NCBI GenBank assembly: GCA_015680905.1
Contig: CM027377.1
Location: 10,192,501-10,256,500 of the forward strand
Length of the DNA stretch: 64,000 bases
Reading direction: 5' to 3'
Origin: Coptis chinensis
Lineage: Eukaryota > Streptophyta > Magnoliopsida > Ranunculales > Ranunculaceae
Both the position numbers and the translations under genes were made by a program. Numbering within the stretch: position 1 is the first letter of the stretch; every line of letters starts with the position of its first letter. This document shows positions 33,301 to 46,200 of the stretch, in pieces. A model generated the notes under the pieces. The model was not told where the DNA came from. It saw only the letters and a program-made list of their open reading frames with translations, and searched no databases.

Positions 33301-35555
33301 GGCTCTCTCTGCAGTAGTTCTGATTGCTTTGTTTCTGCTTCAAAAGTTTGGCACTTCAAAAGTGAGTTTCCTGTTCTCTCCAATCATGGGTGCCTGGACC
33401 TTAACTACTCCAATGGTAGGGATATACAGCATTATACATCATTACCCACGTATATTTAAGGCGTTATCACCACACTACATCATACATTTCTTCCTGAGAA
33501 ATGGAAAGGAAGGCTGGCTGTTACTTGGTGGTATTGTACTCTGTATCACAGGTATGTTGCATATTGACAGAAGATATTTTTTCATGAACTATATGATGTC
33601 CATCAATCCTTAGGACTCTGTGGTTTGTCTATTCTGATAAAGCAATCCCTCTCCCACAGATTGTATTTGAACACTTACAACAAAAAATTACATGTTTTTC
33701 TGTTTAGGTTCTGAAGCACTGTTTGCAGATCTTGGTCATTTTAATAAGCGCTCAATTCAGGTAAAGTTAACCTTACATAATTTATGGTATTTCTGTAGGA
33801 CCATCTTACATCTCCTCCCTTTGCCTGAACAGATTGCCTTTTTGTTCACAATATATCCTTCATTGATCCTGACTTATGCGGGGCAGACGGCGTATCTGAT
33901 CAAGCACCCCAATGATCACGATGATGGGTTTTACAAGTTTATACCCTCTAGTGTTTTCTGGCCAATGTTCATTGTTGCCACACTGGCAGCAACAGTTGCA
34001 AGCCAGTCATTGATATCTGCCACATTTTCTATTATCAAACAATCAGTTGTGCTGGATTATTTTCCTCGTGTTAAGGTGGTGCATACTTCTCCGTACAAAG
34101 AAGGGGAGGTTTACTCTCCAGAAGTTAATTACATCCTCATGGTTCTCTGTGTCACCGCTGTACTTGTGTTTGGAGATGGGAAAGATCTCAGCAATGCATT
34201 TGGTATGAAAAGTTGAAAACTACTTGATCCTATAACTTCTTCTTTTATACTTTCGTTTTCAGTTAAAAACAGAACAAGGTATGCAAGGTACACATGTGAT
34301 ACCTTCTGCTCTCTAGCTATGGCTTAGCGGTACCTAAATGTTTCTGGTTAGTTGTTGGTATTAAGGATGGGATTGACCTATGTTATATACAAGGCACTAA
34401 TGACCGATCCGATCAGCTCACACCTACGGATTTATATGCCTTAAAATCGAAAACAATTAATAATTTGGTGGCTACTGCTCTCTTGTTTGGCCCAGTACCT
34501 CTTTCACATAGTCTAATTTACTTTTTCCCTTCACCACACACCCTCACATTCATGCCATTCCATTCTGCGGCAATTTCTCCAGCCAACATATTCGCCATTG
34601 TTAGACATTCAAGTTTTCACAACTTACAACATTGTGAACTACTAAAATAATTAAAGTATTATTCGATCTTGCAAATTACTAACTGGAATTTCCTTTTACA
34701 GGAGTTGTGGTCAGTCTAGTTATGCTAATCACCACCATCTTGCTGACACTGGTCATGCTCATGATTTGGAGGACCTCAATTGTGCTGGTCGCTCTTTACT
34801 TTGTCACATTTTTTCTTATTGAAGGGGTTTATGTTAGTGCGGTCTTCACCAAGATTCCAGAGGGTGGATGGTTACCTTTTGCCATTTCCATCTTCCTTGC
34901 ATTTATCATGTTTGGCTGGTTTTATGGGAGGCAGAGAAAGTTAGAGTATGAAATGACCCATAAAATAACTTTAGACAATCTTGGTATGCTTTTGGCCAAC
35001 CCAGAAATCCAAAGGGTTCCAGGACTATGCTTCTTCTACAGCAATATCCAAGATGGACTCACTCCTGTCCTTGGGCATTACATCAAGAATATGAGATCCT
35101 TGCATAAAGTCACTGTTTTCACAACCCTTCGTTACTTGTTGGTTGCTAAAGTGCCTCAACAGGAGCGGATTCTTGTCAAGAATTTGGGCCTTAAAGGGGT
35201 GTATGGCTGTGTAATTCAGTATGGATATGCAGATTCTCTAAGTCATGAAGGAGACGGTTTTGTAAGTCAAGTTATCAATAGCTTGCAGGCCCACATACAA
35301 AAGTGCTCAAACACTTTTCTATCCATTCGACTCTCAGTTGAAGAAGAATTATTAGAGTTAGACAGTGCCAAACTGGCAGGAGTAGTTCATGTGAAAGGGA
35401 AGACAAGGTTTCATATTGGCAAGGACGTTGGCTGGTTTGATAAGAATATGCTGGCATTTTATGAAGTTCTGCACAGCAATTGTAGATCTGCATTGCCTGC
35501 TTTGGGGGTACCCGTAGCTCAACGTATGGAAGTTGGCATGTTTTACGAGGTATGA
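30301..35555 (+). CDS. HAK/KUP/KT family potassium transporter
   Basis: Eight exons: 30301-30429, 31204-31429, 32569-32811, 32909-32959, 33291-33551, 33708-33760, 33833-34202, 34702-35555. All have GT-AG borders and join in frame to 729 codons (728 aa). Hydrophobic segments spread over residues about 50-520 agree with the 10-14 helices of this K+/H+ symporter family, with a long cytosolic C-terminus. Family blocks seen: GEGGTFALYSLLCRHANI, FIAMLGMCMLIGDGILTPAI, GSEALFADLGHFNKRSIQIA, ASQSLISATFSIIKQ and terminal MEVGMFYEV. The canonical GVVYGD.GTSPLYV motif reads GVVFGGLVTSPLYVY (residues 60-74), a variant I recall from the rice OsHAK4-type branch, though I am not sure. The first exon encodes a 43-residue polar Thr/Asn-rich head. 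Likely plasma-membrane or endomembrane K+ uptake; the substrate is inferred from the family. Confidence 0.92.
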
Positions 35556-36544
35556 AAGATTTATTTCTCATCATTCTCTCATCAAATGGCAATATTTACC
35601 ACCAGCTGCCAACCCCGAAGTACTGCTTTCCTTCTTTACTCAGGCTTGGGACTGACAATTTTTTACAACTAAATAGTGGTGCGGTTCTCTCTGTAGTCAA
35701 AGAGTGACTATAGATTTTTATTGCCACAACTCAGAGATAATGCCCTTGGCAGAACCATTCATCTCCGCCGGTTTTTGCTGCCTGAAACAGGTTGCGTTGT
35801 GTCAAATGTGGAAGTATTATCAGGAGCAGGAAGTTGTATGTAAGAGCTTATGTAATGAATGTCAAATTTTAAGGCAAAACTACAGGTGAATTTTAATACA
35901 GAAATTTGTTTGTGTTTTTTTCTAGAAAATCATTATTGTATAGATACAAAGTCCAAATTAAAAATAAATAAAAATTGAACTACCGAGCACCGATACTCTA
36001 CTTACCAAATATGCAGATTTCAGCCCATTTTACAAAAAAGGAACTCATTAGTGGTAGAGTCCTTGTTGGTTTATGTGGTATTGAGTTGAAAGTTTGGGGG
36101 TTCATATAAAAAAAAAAAAGAGTTGAGAGTTTGGGTTGTATTAACTATTAAAGAGTGCAATTGATTGCATGAAATATAGCAAAGTCCTAGCATTATTGAG
36201 TATTTGCCAGAACAAAAAACTCTCCCTACAAGAATGAATGAAGCATCAGACCTACCATGTTCTTAGATCCTTTCGTCAGATATCCCTTCTATAACAAGAA
36301 ACTCTCTGCTATTCAATTTGATGTACTTCAAAATGTGTACACAGCCTGTGATGCATCACTTTGTACAGGACTGTAAAATTTCAAAACTCATCAACTTTGT
36401 ACTGTGTACTATCATTCTTAATAATTTGTAGTACTCTTAGCTCACGTGAAAACACAAACACTAGCTACATTTACAATATGAGTTGTTCTTCAATAATCTG
36501 TAATTGAAGTAGCAGGTGGTTTATACTCTGAACCGAGAGTGAAA
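35556..36544. other. Intergenic between HAK and hydrolase genes
   Basis: HAK 3' UTR and the presumed hydrolase promoter. No other supported feature. Confidence 0.5.
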
Positions 36545-39500
36545 ATGAGAGTATATGCATTGTGTTCCGCACCATCAGTTGGAGCAACATTTGCAATGAA
36601 ATGCAAGGCTTCCATGAACGGAAAAAAAGTGTCAGATCACGAATTTCCATCATTTCTTCCAAAAGAAGTGGTGAGAATCAAAGACCCTTTTGCAAGAAAG
36701 TTGGCTACAAGGATTGAAAGACTACCTGTAAAGGTTCTCTTTCTCTCTTTTGCTGTTATTTAATTTTCCTCTAGGCCCTGTTCGTTATATTTGTTAATTT
36801 TGTTCAAGAAGAGTTGCATTTTCATGAGTTTGGTTGGTCTGCTAAATTTTACAGGAAAGTTTTAACTTGAGAAGCTTAATTGTTGGCCTCCTTTAGAAAC
36901 CAGTGAAAATTTCTCGCAGAAAATTGATGATTAATTATTTTCCCTAATTAACCAGAACTTGATTTTCTAGGCCAATCCTTAGAACAACAAAAAAAAAGTT
37001 AGTTCTGTGAAACTATTATCATTCTATTTAAAATCCGTTAATTTGACGATTTATCATATGTAAGAATTAATTTCATGCAATTAGATCTGGAAAATTTATA
37101 TTGTATTCAATATGTAAGGATTTAGAATGAAATAAAATTCAGAAGTCTAATAATCCCACTCAGAAACTTATTGGTAACATCCTGAAATTGGTTTGTCAAC
37201 AAACTTTTCCTTCCATATATTCTCTGAAGAAAAAATATTCCTTGGAAAATTTTCTTGTAATCTTGTTTCTATTTGTTTGATGAAATACTTGTTAAGCTTT
37301 AGATGGTCGATACCGTGCGCTTTCATCACCATGTTTTAGATTGTCTTGTTCTTTTTATATGACTGATATGAGGAATGTGATTGTTTCAGATCAGTTCTAT
37401 GGATAATCCAATCATGAGTAGTTGTGTAAGGCCATCGATGCATGACAAGACTAGTCCAGTGGTTCTTCTCCACGGTTTCGACAGGCCTGTATCAGAGATT
37501 TTATATTTGTACATACTTCATCTCAAATATCATTGATTTGCTGATCCTGCAAACTTCATTCTGTTTTACATCTCAGTTCTTGCTTAGAATGGAGATGCAC
37601 ATATCCATTGCTTGAGGAGGGTGGTTTGGAGATTTGGGCTCTTGACGTTCTAGGGTGGGGCTTCTCTGGTTTAGGTGTGTTAATTTCTGTCTTAATTTGC
37701 TCCAATTTCATTAATAATAAATATCGTAGCTCTAAATGATTTAGTTTTGCGCTTCTATTTTCAAAAAATGACGCAATGTTGGTTTTGCCTTTTCCTTAGA
37801 AAGGCTTCCATCATGTGATGTAGTGTCGAAGCGTGAACACCTGTATCAGGTATTATTTTGCCCTTAATGCCATAATATCAGTGAACACTTCAAAGTCATA
37901 CTTTTCCTTATAGAGATGATACTGCAGCAACTAGATGTATATGCTTTATAATATTAACTCTTCAATACCATGTATTTGTGTATCTCTACATTATGATTGC
38001 TGAGTGTTGTGCTGTTATACAAAAAGTGCAAGTATACATCATTCCGTTCCAGAGCTTTGATTCTACAATTTCGTTATACCATGTTTCAGATTCATCAATC
38101 ATTTGCAAGGCTCCGCGAACTATATTACTATTATTATTATGAATATTGCTTTTAACTGTTAAATACGATGAGACTAAGTTTTCCGTCACTCTTGTAATCT
38201 AGTTCTGGAGGTCTTACATTAAGAAGCCCATGATACTAGTTGGACCGAGTCTTGGTGCCGCTGTTGCAATTGATTTTGCCTTCTATCATTCAGAAGCAGT
38301 AAGTATCTCACATGATTGTACTTCTCATGTGCTATGAATCACTTCCCAAAGCACTTCATAAAGTCCTTGGAATGCTGTATGATTTTTGTTTTACTAGACA
38401 TACTCGTTAACAGTCAGACACTACTCTAGTACATGTCTTTTTAGCTTATAATAAGACTCATTGATACACTATCCATAGACAACGCTTCCTCTTCGAACTA
38501 TAATTCTCAGTAGAGCTGTTGTTTGTTAATGTTTGAGGGGCACTTTTTTCCGTCTTGTAAGGGATACGGATCATCAATCCCACTTTGGTTGAAAAATAGA
38601 AGAGAGAGAGGAGACCCTTGTCCAGAACAACATTGTCTCATCATCAATACTCTATCCCATAGATCTGGGGTGGCCAAGAACAAGCAGACATTAAAGTAAT
38701 TATATTTGGTAGAACTTATTTTTTGTGCTTGTTAAGTTTCTCTATTCTTTTTCTCCAGGTAGCAAAACTGGTCTTAATTGGAGCTAGTGTCCACTCAGAA
38801 GGTACAGGGAGTCTAGCAAAGTTACCTAGGAAAGTAGCCTATGCTGGGGTGAGTGTTGTTATTACACCTGATAAACAGAAACAATAAGGTTCTTATGTAC
38901 ACAGTACAAGACTTCACATATTCCAAAATGGCAGTTTAATATGATGAGCTTCTTCTAATGTATTTATGTTTTTTAATAGGAAAACATCCAAACACAGAAG
39001 AAAATGCCTCCATGTATGTTAACAGATTTCCTTTTTGTCAAATAAAAAGGAAAAAAAAACACTGCTTCAACGATCTAGATTTTTTTTCCCTGAAAAATAT
39101 GTGACACGCCACACGCCTCCCTTGCCTAAAATAAAGTACAGCGTTGTATCTCTTGTAGCTACATCAGAATTGCACTGCTTTGTAATCTGTATAGCAACGT
39201 ATCCTCTTCATTCTTATTTCATCTGAATTTTTGACTGTCTAATGTTTGAGCACTATCTTAATAGGTTTCTTTCTTGAGGAGCACTCCGCTGCGGTTGTTC
39301 GCCAATTTTTTGGCCTTCAGTGGCATTTCTTTCAGTACCAGACTAGATTGGACTAATGTGAGCATTGCTTCTTATTCCCCTCCCCCGCCCTCTCTTCTCT
39401 CTCCTCCCTCTCTATTATGGAGCAGTGTCTTAGTAATGCACTGCTGCATGCCTGCATCTACATCAGTTTATCTCCTAAGATAGTGTCTAATGCAATTGAA

Positions 39501-40682
39501 ATTGGAGTGTAGGTGGGCCGTTTACATTGTTTGTTGCCTTGGTGGGAAGATGCAACTGTTGACTTCATGATCAGTGGGGGCTATAATGTCAGTAATCAGA
39601 TAAAAAAGGTATCAAGGAAAATGTGCATTATGCTAGCCAAAAGTATATAAATTCTTGCAGATACTACGCACATATTGCACAGTAATGAGGAGAAAAACTG
39701 TTGCCCCTGCTGACTCTTGGTCTACTTAACTGCTTGGTGAGTATGGCACGGGCAGTTAGTTGATAGATTCATAGAAACAAGACCCTACTAATATACCTCT
39801 TCACGGACATTTTCTGCGCTCTTTCAGTCTTTCCGAAAGAACACAATTACTTGGAACCTACAGATAATGAGGCTGGATACCCTTGTATATCACTTGTGTC
39901 TGACGTGGGGTATGAACTCTTCCTCTAATCCTCTCCTTTCCTTGTCAACCAAGAAAAACTCTAAAGAGAAAAAGGATTTCATGAACTTGTATAGTGTGAC
40001 TCAAAATATTGAGATATTTACCTCAAGTGGCAGTGCATGCTTGGCGTGTATCTAATGAAATGTTGGGAGATAGTTGAAATTTCTGGTCGCTTGTTGCAAC
40101 TAGAGGTGCTGTTAAAATTGTAGGGATGAAGTATGAATCAGTGTCATAAAATTTGTTTTTGTTTGTTTTGATCCTATTTGTCTCTGCATTATGCCATTAT
40201 ACAGGTAAAGCAAGAAACACTTATCATCTGGGGGCAGAATGACCAAATTATCAGCAGTAAGCTTGCAGCGGTAGGTTTATTTCTTGATACTTTGACCTTA
40301 CATCAGAAAATTCAACTTTAGCAGTGTATAGTATATATGGAACCATTCATCTGTGTATTAGTTCATAGAGATCAAGACTTCAAATCGAACTTGATTAGTA
40401 GAGTTAAATACATATTATGAATTCAGAAAATTGAATAGGCAGTCATACTCGTACAGCGGAACTGATAGCCTATACCTTATGTTGCAGAGACTGGATTGTG
40501 AACTACCGAATGCGACTGTGCATCTAATACCAGATTGTGGTCATCTTCCTCATGTTGAGAAGCCAGATTATGTTGCTACATTGATTATGGAATTCGTTCA
40601 TTACACAGTGCACAATGAAGGCGCACTACTTAGCAGTCAAACGAACCTAATGTCTTACGATCCCCCCCAGTGCCCCAGGTGA
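36545..40682 (+). CDS. Alpha/beta-hydrolase fold protein, possibly plastidial
   Basis: Ten exons: 36545-36733, 37390-37484, 37577-37674, 37800-37849, 38203-38298, 38759-38848, 39265-39357, 39513-39608, 40205-40270, 40488-40682. They give 356 codons (355 aa). The fold's landmarks are in order: oxyanion-loop HGFDS (91-95), nucleophile elbow GPSLG with Ser160, acid Asp282 in WGQNDQI, and His310 in DCGHLPH. A catalytic triad is therefore complete. The N-terminus (MRVYALCSAPSVGATFAMKC) is Ser/Ala/basic without acids, so a plastid transit peptide is possible. Substrate unknown; related plant proteins include esterases and chlorophyll-linked hydrolases, which I cannot tell apart here. The second intron (37485-37576) starts with GC (GACAG|GCCTGT), and only that border keeps HGFDSSCLEWR in frame. 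The other eight introns are GT-AG. Confidence 0.88.
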
Positions 40683-40993
40683 TTTCCCAAAAGTTCTTAT
40701 TCTTTATCAATCCCATGTGCACAGAATGTGACATGGAAAAATAGAGGCCAGTTTAAAGGTTAACTGTCCAAATCAATTCATATGCTCACTGTCACAACTC
40801 ATAACACCTGTAAGGCTGTAACCCTCCAGTTATATGCACAATAATTTTGTTCATTACAATGGGGATAACATAATTTTTTTCTGCTAACTGAAAGTTTTGA
40901 CGTCAAGTAAACTATTGTCCATTGGTGGTACAAAGAGAAACTGAGAGAAACACACCTTGATACAAACAAAACCACATTCGTGTTTTATCAAAA
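40683..40993. other. Intergenic / hydrolase 3' region
   Basis: Presumed 3' UTR followed by AT-rich DNA up to a Helitron-like end at 40994. No other feature. Confidence 0.45.
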
Positions 40994-41243
40994 CTAGCAA
41001 CTGTGCACGTGGTATCCACGTGGGATCTACTGAGTTTTTTTTAAAAAATTATAAACGTTGAATTACTATTTTACCTCTCAAAAAGAAAAAAAAATAATAA
41101 ATAAATAAAAATTACCAAATTACCCCTGGGACGTACAATATATTTTACCCCTCAAACAGAAAGATTTTTTTATACCAAATTATCCCTGAGACGTACACCA
41201 AAACACTATTACTCAATCTCCACATTTTTCTATATATTAAAGA
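40994..41243 (-). mobile_element. Small Helitron-like element, 250 bp
   Basis: On the minus strand it begins TCTTTAATATATAG and ends with a hairpin CCACGTGGATACCACGTG, then CACAGTTG and CTAG, followed by T. The host bases flanking it on the plus strand are A (40993) and T (41244), as for Helitrons. No coding capacity. Confidence 0.6.
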
Positions 41244-43299
41244 TAGTCACAAATGGGATTGGTTTACGTCTTAATTTTGAAGGTAGTTTTTCTGTTTCGA
41301 TAAATTCAGGACTCGTGGGTCATTTTTTCCGAATCTTTTGCAATTTTTTTGGCCGGTTTTGTGCAGAATTTATTATTTTTTTGGCACTCATGAAATTGCA
41401 TTGGACAGCCTCCTGCCCAAGCCCAACAACTAAGTCCAACAGAAATAGCCCAATACACCCCCACCTCAACGCATACCGGTTACAAGTTTTGTAACAGTTT
41501 GTACCGGTATTATCTCTCTCGCGAGTTCGAGTTTGCATCCAAAGAAATTTCGAGTTTGGCTGCCCAATCTAACTACTGTTAATACAAAATTTGAATTCGA
41601 GTTTGGATGGAAGATTGGATTGATTAAACTTGATGACTTCAAACTCAATACAAAGTGTTTTTTTAGATGACTTCAACCCAAATATTACAAACATGATGAC
41701 TTCAAACTCAATACAAACTTGATGAGTTCGAGTTTGGGTGAAAGATTGGGTTGATTAAACTTGATGACTTCAAATTTGATTTTTTTTGGAGTTTGGGTGG
41801 AAGATTGAGTTTATTAAACTTGAGTTCGAGTTTGGGTTGATTAAGTGGAAGTTGATTTTTAAAATGAACCTCATGACAAACAAACCAAATTTTTTAAGTT
41901 CAAACGACACAGCATGTTGCCCAAGAGAGTCCTCAAACAACCCGGCCATATCATCCCGGAGATTCCCCAAACGACCCCGCTATATCGTCTAGCTAAAAAC
42001 CCAAGAGTTTTGTCTCAAACAACACGCGAACTGTTTGAGTGTATACTCAAATGTCATGGCGAGACCGTTTGAGTGTACACTCAAACAACCCCATGGTTTC
42101 AACATAGGCGATGGCGAGACCGGTTGGACCGTTTGTTGGGTTTAGACTTGGGCTGAAAGCATTTTTTTTTAAGGAAATGACATACTTGTAATATTTATAT
42201 TATTTTTGGAGGGGGGTTGCCAATACAATTTGATGAGTGCCTAATTAAATCACCATTTTTTTTTTTTTTTTTTTTTGGCAAAGTTAGGACTTAGGAATGC
42301 GGCAATAATTTGATTTTGGAATAGATGGTGATCTTCATCACACATATCATCATTTTCAGAACCTAATTGGATGGCAAATCTAAATACAAAATTACAGACT
42401 ATGTTTGACATGGTTGTGTGCTGTCAAAGTGTCCAAGCAAAAGTTACAAATTATGCTTCCAAATCATATCACGTCGTGATAGTTGAGTGGCACCCACAAC
42501 AACAAAACTGCAAAACCCAGTGAACTACTCAGCCTATTCCTTCTGCGAGAACGGAGAAGAAAAATTAAGAAGTTTGTGGGGGTCATTTTCATTCATTATG
42601 GACAAACCGACAAAGGTTCCCCAGCCCAAAAGGGGATTCATACATTAAGGTTTTGCATGCAACAAATAGCATCACATTCACTGATCAGTCCACTACCTCA
42701 AACATTAAACTTACCAATGTGCATAACCATGACCAGAATAACATTAATTTCATATACATCTACGCCTTGCTAACATCTAATGATATGTGTGTATATTTCA
42801 TGGTTAACTTGGTTTCCGTATTGGAAGAAATACCTCGTTCGCATCAACAGAACCTTCTAAAAACTAGAAATGCCTCTGGCTTGTGTTGAAGATCTGTATG
42901 CAAAAAATATATATTTGTTGTTATTACTCTGTCAAAATATATAGTTAAGTTCCACCAGTTTCATATTTTCTGTATAAGTCACTAACTGATGAACAATATA
43001 CTCGTGGAACAAAAGTGTGCAGTCAAAAGTATTTGGGATGTGCTAGATTCCATACAGGAAATTTCACTGGTAAATTGCACTCTTTTATGAAGAGTCTTCA
43101 TGAGATAGGAAGTACAGGGAGGGCTTGGGAAGACATTTAACCACCCTTGAGAAATATCTTGGAAATTTTCCTGGGAGAATATATACATAGAGAGATGGGA
43201 AATTCTGATGGATTCTTCACTATAATCGATTCTGTTTGATCTGTAAGCATAGCAATCCTGTATGTGTGTATGTCTTTGTGTGATCAGTTTAGTACGACG
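41244..43299. other. Intergenic with degenerate short repeats
   Basis: From about 41570 to 41850 a motif around TTGATGACTTCAAACTCAAT and GAGTTTGGGTGGAAGATTG repeats irregularly. Near 42030-42130 palindrome-like GTTTGAGTGTA(T/C)ACTCAAA occurs twice next to GGCGAGACCG. An open minus frame at 43265-42982 is preceded by ACATACAG and would continue in phase from the PHD gene, but has no recognisable domain. Confidence 0.45.
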
Positions 43300-46200
43300 C
43301 TAAATGACACAGATTAACGAAAACAATGGAGATGAAAGGGTCATAAAACGATTGCTAGTTTTACGAATTACCTTAGATGGAGAATCACTTGCATTCAGCT
43401 TATTCGGTGTAGAGAAGCCCGGTGGAACATCCAGATCCTGGGCAACAGGTGTCCTCACAAGCAACATAGCTAATGGTCCCTTATCAGCAACATTACTAGT
43501 AGCACATTTTGAAAATCCAGGAGGAGTATCAAGGTCACTAGTCGGCTCCCTTTTCACCACATGTAAATGAATAGCAGCATTGCTTGTTTGAACTGGTAGA
43601 TTTGACTGAACTCTGGATATAGCTAATGGTCCCTTATCAGCAGCATTACTAGTAACACGTCTTGAAAATCCAGGAGGAGCATCAAGGTCACTAGTCGGCT
43701 CCCTTTTCACCTCATGTGAATTCGGAGCAGCAATGCTTGTTTCAATTGGTAGATTTGACTTAACTCTGGATGCTACATCAATGCTCCCAACTTCTTTACC
43801 ACCCAGCATGTCAATTTGCATATCGACTACCTGATCATCATCATGCCCATGGACAGCATTCGCTGAATCTCCAAGTGAAGGAAAACTACTTGCGTGTTGA
43901 TTGCCATTCAGATTTCTAGAAGAATGTCGTCCTTCCATAGAGCAAAATACTCCCCAAAGGTAGAACCGCCTGTTCAGTTCTGATAGTAGGCATTTCAAAC
44001 ATTAGTGAAACAAGAATTTGCAAAAAGATTATATTATACTCATTTTCATACATATATTACTGAAATGCAATTAACATATATACACATGCATGCATACTGC
44101 ATAGATCGAATAATACAGGTTTAGTTTAGTTCCACTAAAGCATCTTTCCATTTATGTTTCCACCACCATTTTGTATATATGTCCCTAAAACCTCTGACCC
44201 CCATTCATACCTCTATATCACCATGTGAACCTTTTCTCTGACACGGTACCATCCAATTCAAATGCAACCTACTTGTCAAAGCCCCCACCCACAGGCCCCA
44301 ACCGTCCAAAATATTGAAAGTGCAATCTTCTGAAGCCTTCCCTAAGAATAGGAATTCCTGACTTAATTACAGCAATCAATAAGAGATGATTTGGTCCATT
44401 TAAACCCATTCTTACAAAAGTTTCACAATCAAAGGAGTTTATAACTATTTAGTAACACAAACTTTCGTTTTTTTTCCTAAATGGTACCCGAACGTTTTTT
44501 CTCACCTAGTACCACGAACTTCACTATATAAAAGAAGGTGGGGTGGTGGATGAAGAAGATATATAATCACCATCGGATTCACTATATTGGGATGGATTAG
44601 ATGACTATAGTAACTTAAGTGATGGAGTGGCAATTTGGAAATTAAAGACATAAGGACATTTTTTGTCAGATAATGTCTAAATGTATCAAATTGGAAGTTC
44701 GTGGTACTGATATGCGAGAAAAAAAGTTCGGGTACCATTTAGGAAAAAAAATTGAAAGATCGTGGTACTAAATAATTATAAACTCATCAAAGAAGAATTA
44801 GAATATTTAACAAGTCAAATATGTCAATATTCATGATCATCTGAGTGTTTTAGTCTGGCCAAGTTATAAACTGTACAATGATCCAACATGTGCATTATCA
44901 GTTTTAAACTGTGTTGCATGGACCCCGGTATGTGTCAGAGTTTGTCTCAGGTATGAATTGTTGGATTTGGAAATTTTCTAAAAGTAGGTTCCATGGACTT
45001 GGCACCAGATTTTTTAAAAAATTAGAAAATAAATGATCGACAGGAAAGGATCCATCATTCTGGTATTACCCCCGGTAGGAAGAACTTCTATATACGAAGT
45101 CCAAAAACACAAAAATATGATCAAAGCTAATTATTTTCCTGCAATTCAGCAAGGAGGCAGCTAAAACTCGAAAAGTGTTGCATAAGAGTCGGTGTAATGT
45201 CTTCGTGCAGCAGGGTCCCCTGTCTTTTTGGAGGAAGACCATGCAACATGGGTTTTAGCGTGGAAGAGAACAAAATTGGAGCACTCACTCTGAGATTCAG
45301 CAGGTAGCTCTCTGGAAGTGAATATTAACAGCTCGACACCGTCCCACTGGCTCTGGCTCTTCAAGCTTAAGTCGTGCTTTTCCATCCTCTCGACAAGGCC
45401 ATTGTACTTCTCTCTGGAAATGCAAGAACATGAATGCTATTAAACATAACATGTCTAGATTGAAAACCAGCAGTTAGGTACTAAACAGACCTGTCAAAAT
45501 CATCTGCCAAAAAATAAAGTGCAATATCATATGCTGAAGGAAAATCCGTGCGGAAGGTCTTTGGCCACACATCAGACCTTGGTTGCAGTGTAAAAGGCAG
45601 TACTTTAGACATTTTGCTTGCGATTGAACACGCCTTCCGCGAAAGTATGGCTGGTGGATAAGCTTGAAATCCACCATAAATCTCAAGAGACTTATGAATC
45701 TCAAAGCTTCCCCTACAAAAGAACCAAATTTGCAGAATGTAACACCTATTAGTACTTAAATACAAGGGTCAGGAATTGTGTGATTTAACTATACTGCCGG
45801 GAAGATAAAAATAACGAAACCCAGGCCAGTCGCATTAGAAACCAGAATGCACTTCATTTCCTTCAACGACAAACCAAATCTAAATTTATTATGCAGGTAT
45901 TTAGCAAATGCAACTATGTACTATACTACTACTATATGCTATGAATTGTAACCAGTGAACTAGACTTATGAAACAGAACCAAAAGCAAATTCATGTGGGG
46001 ATTTTTTTTAAATGCTCTACAAAATGGGGCCTGGAATGCTACCCAAAAAATGGTCAACTTATATAAAGATGTTGATAGATGACATAGTACATCAGAAAAT
46101 ACAAAGGAAAAAAAGTGAACCTCAAAAACCAACTATTGATGTGACAATGAAGTACTGCCAATTTAGATTGTTTAATCATGTAAAAAAATGGAGTATACAA

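Noticed and set aside
36539-36544. Upstream GTG start for the hydrolase
   Set aside because: GTG is not a normal nuclear start in plants. The ATG at 36545 gives a sensible transit-peptide-like N-terminus.
37485-37488. GT donor at 37489 for hydrolase intron 2
   Set aside because: It changes phase, destroys the conserved HGFDSSCLEWR sequence and runs into a stop soon after.
42982-43265. Possible last exon of the PHD gene
   Set aside because: Open and in phase after an ACATACAG acceptor, but the peptide shows no conserved feature. Left as an open question in the gene entry.
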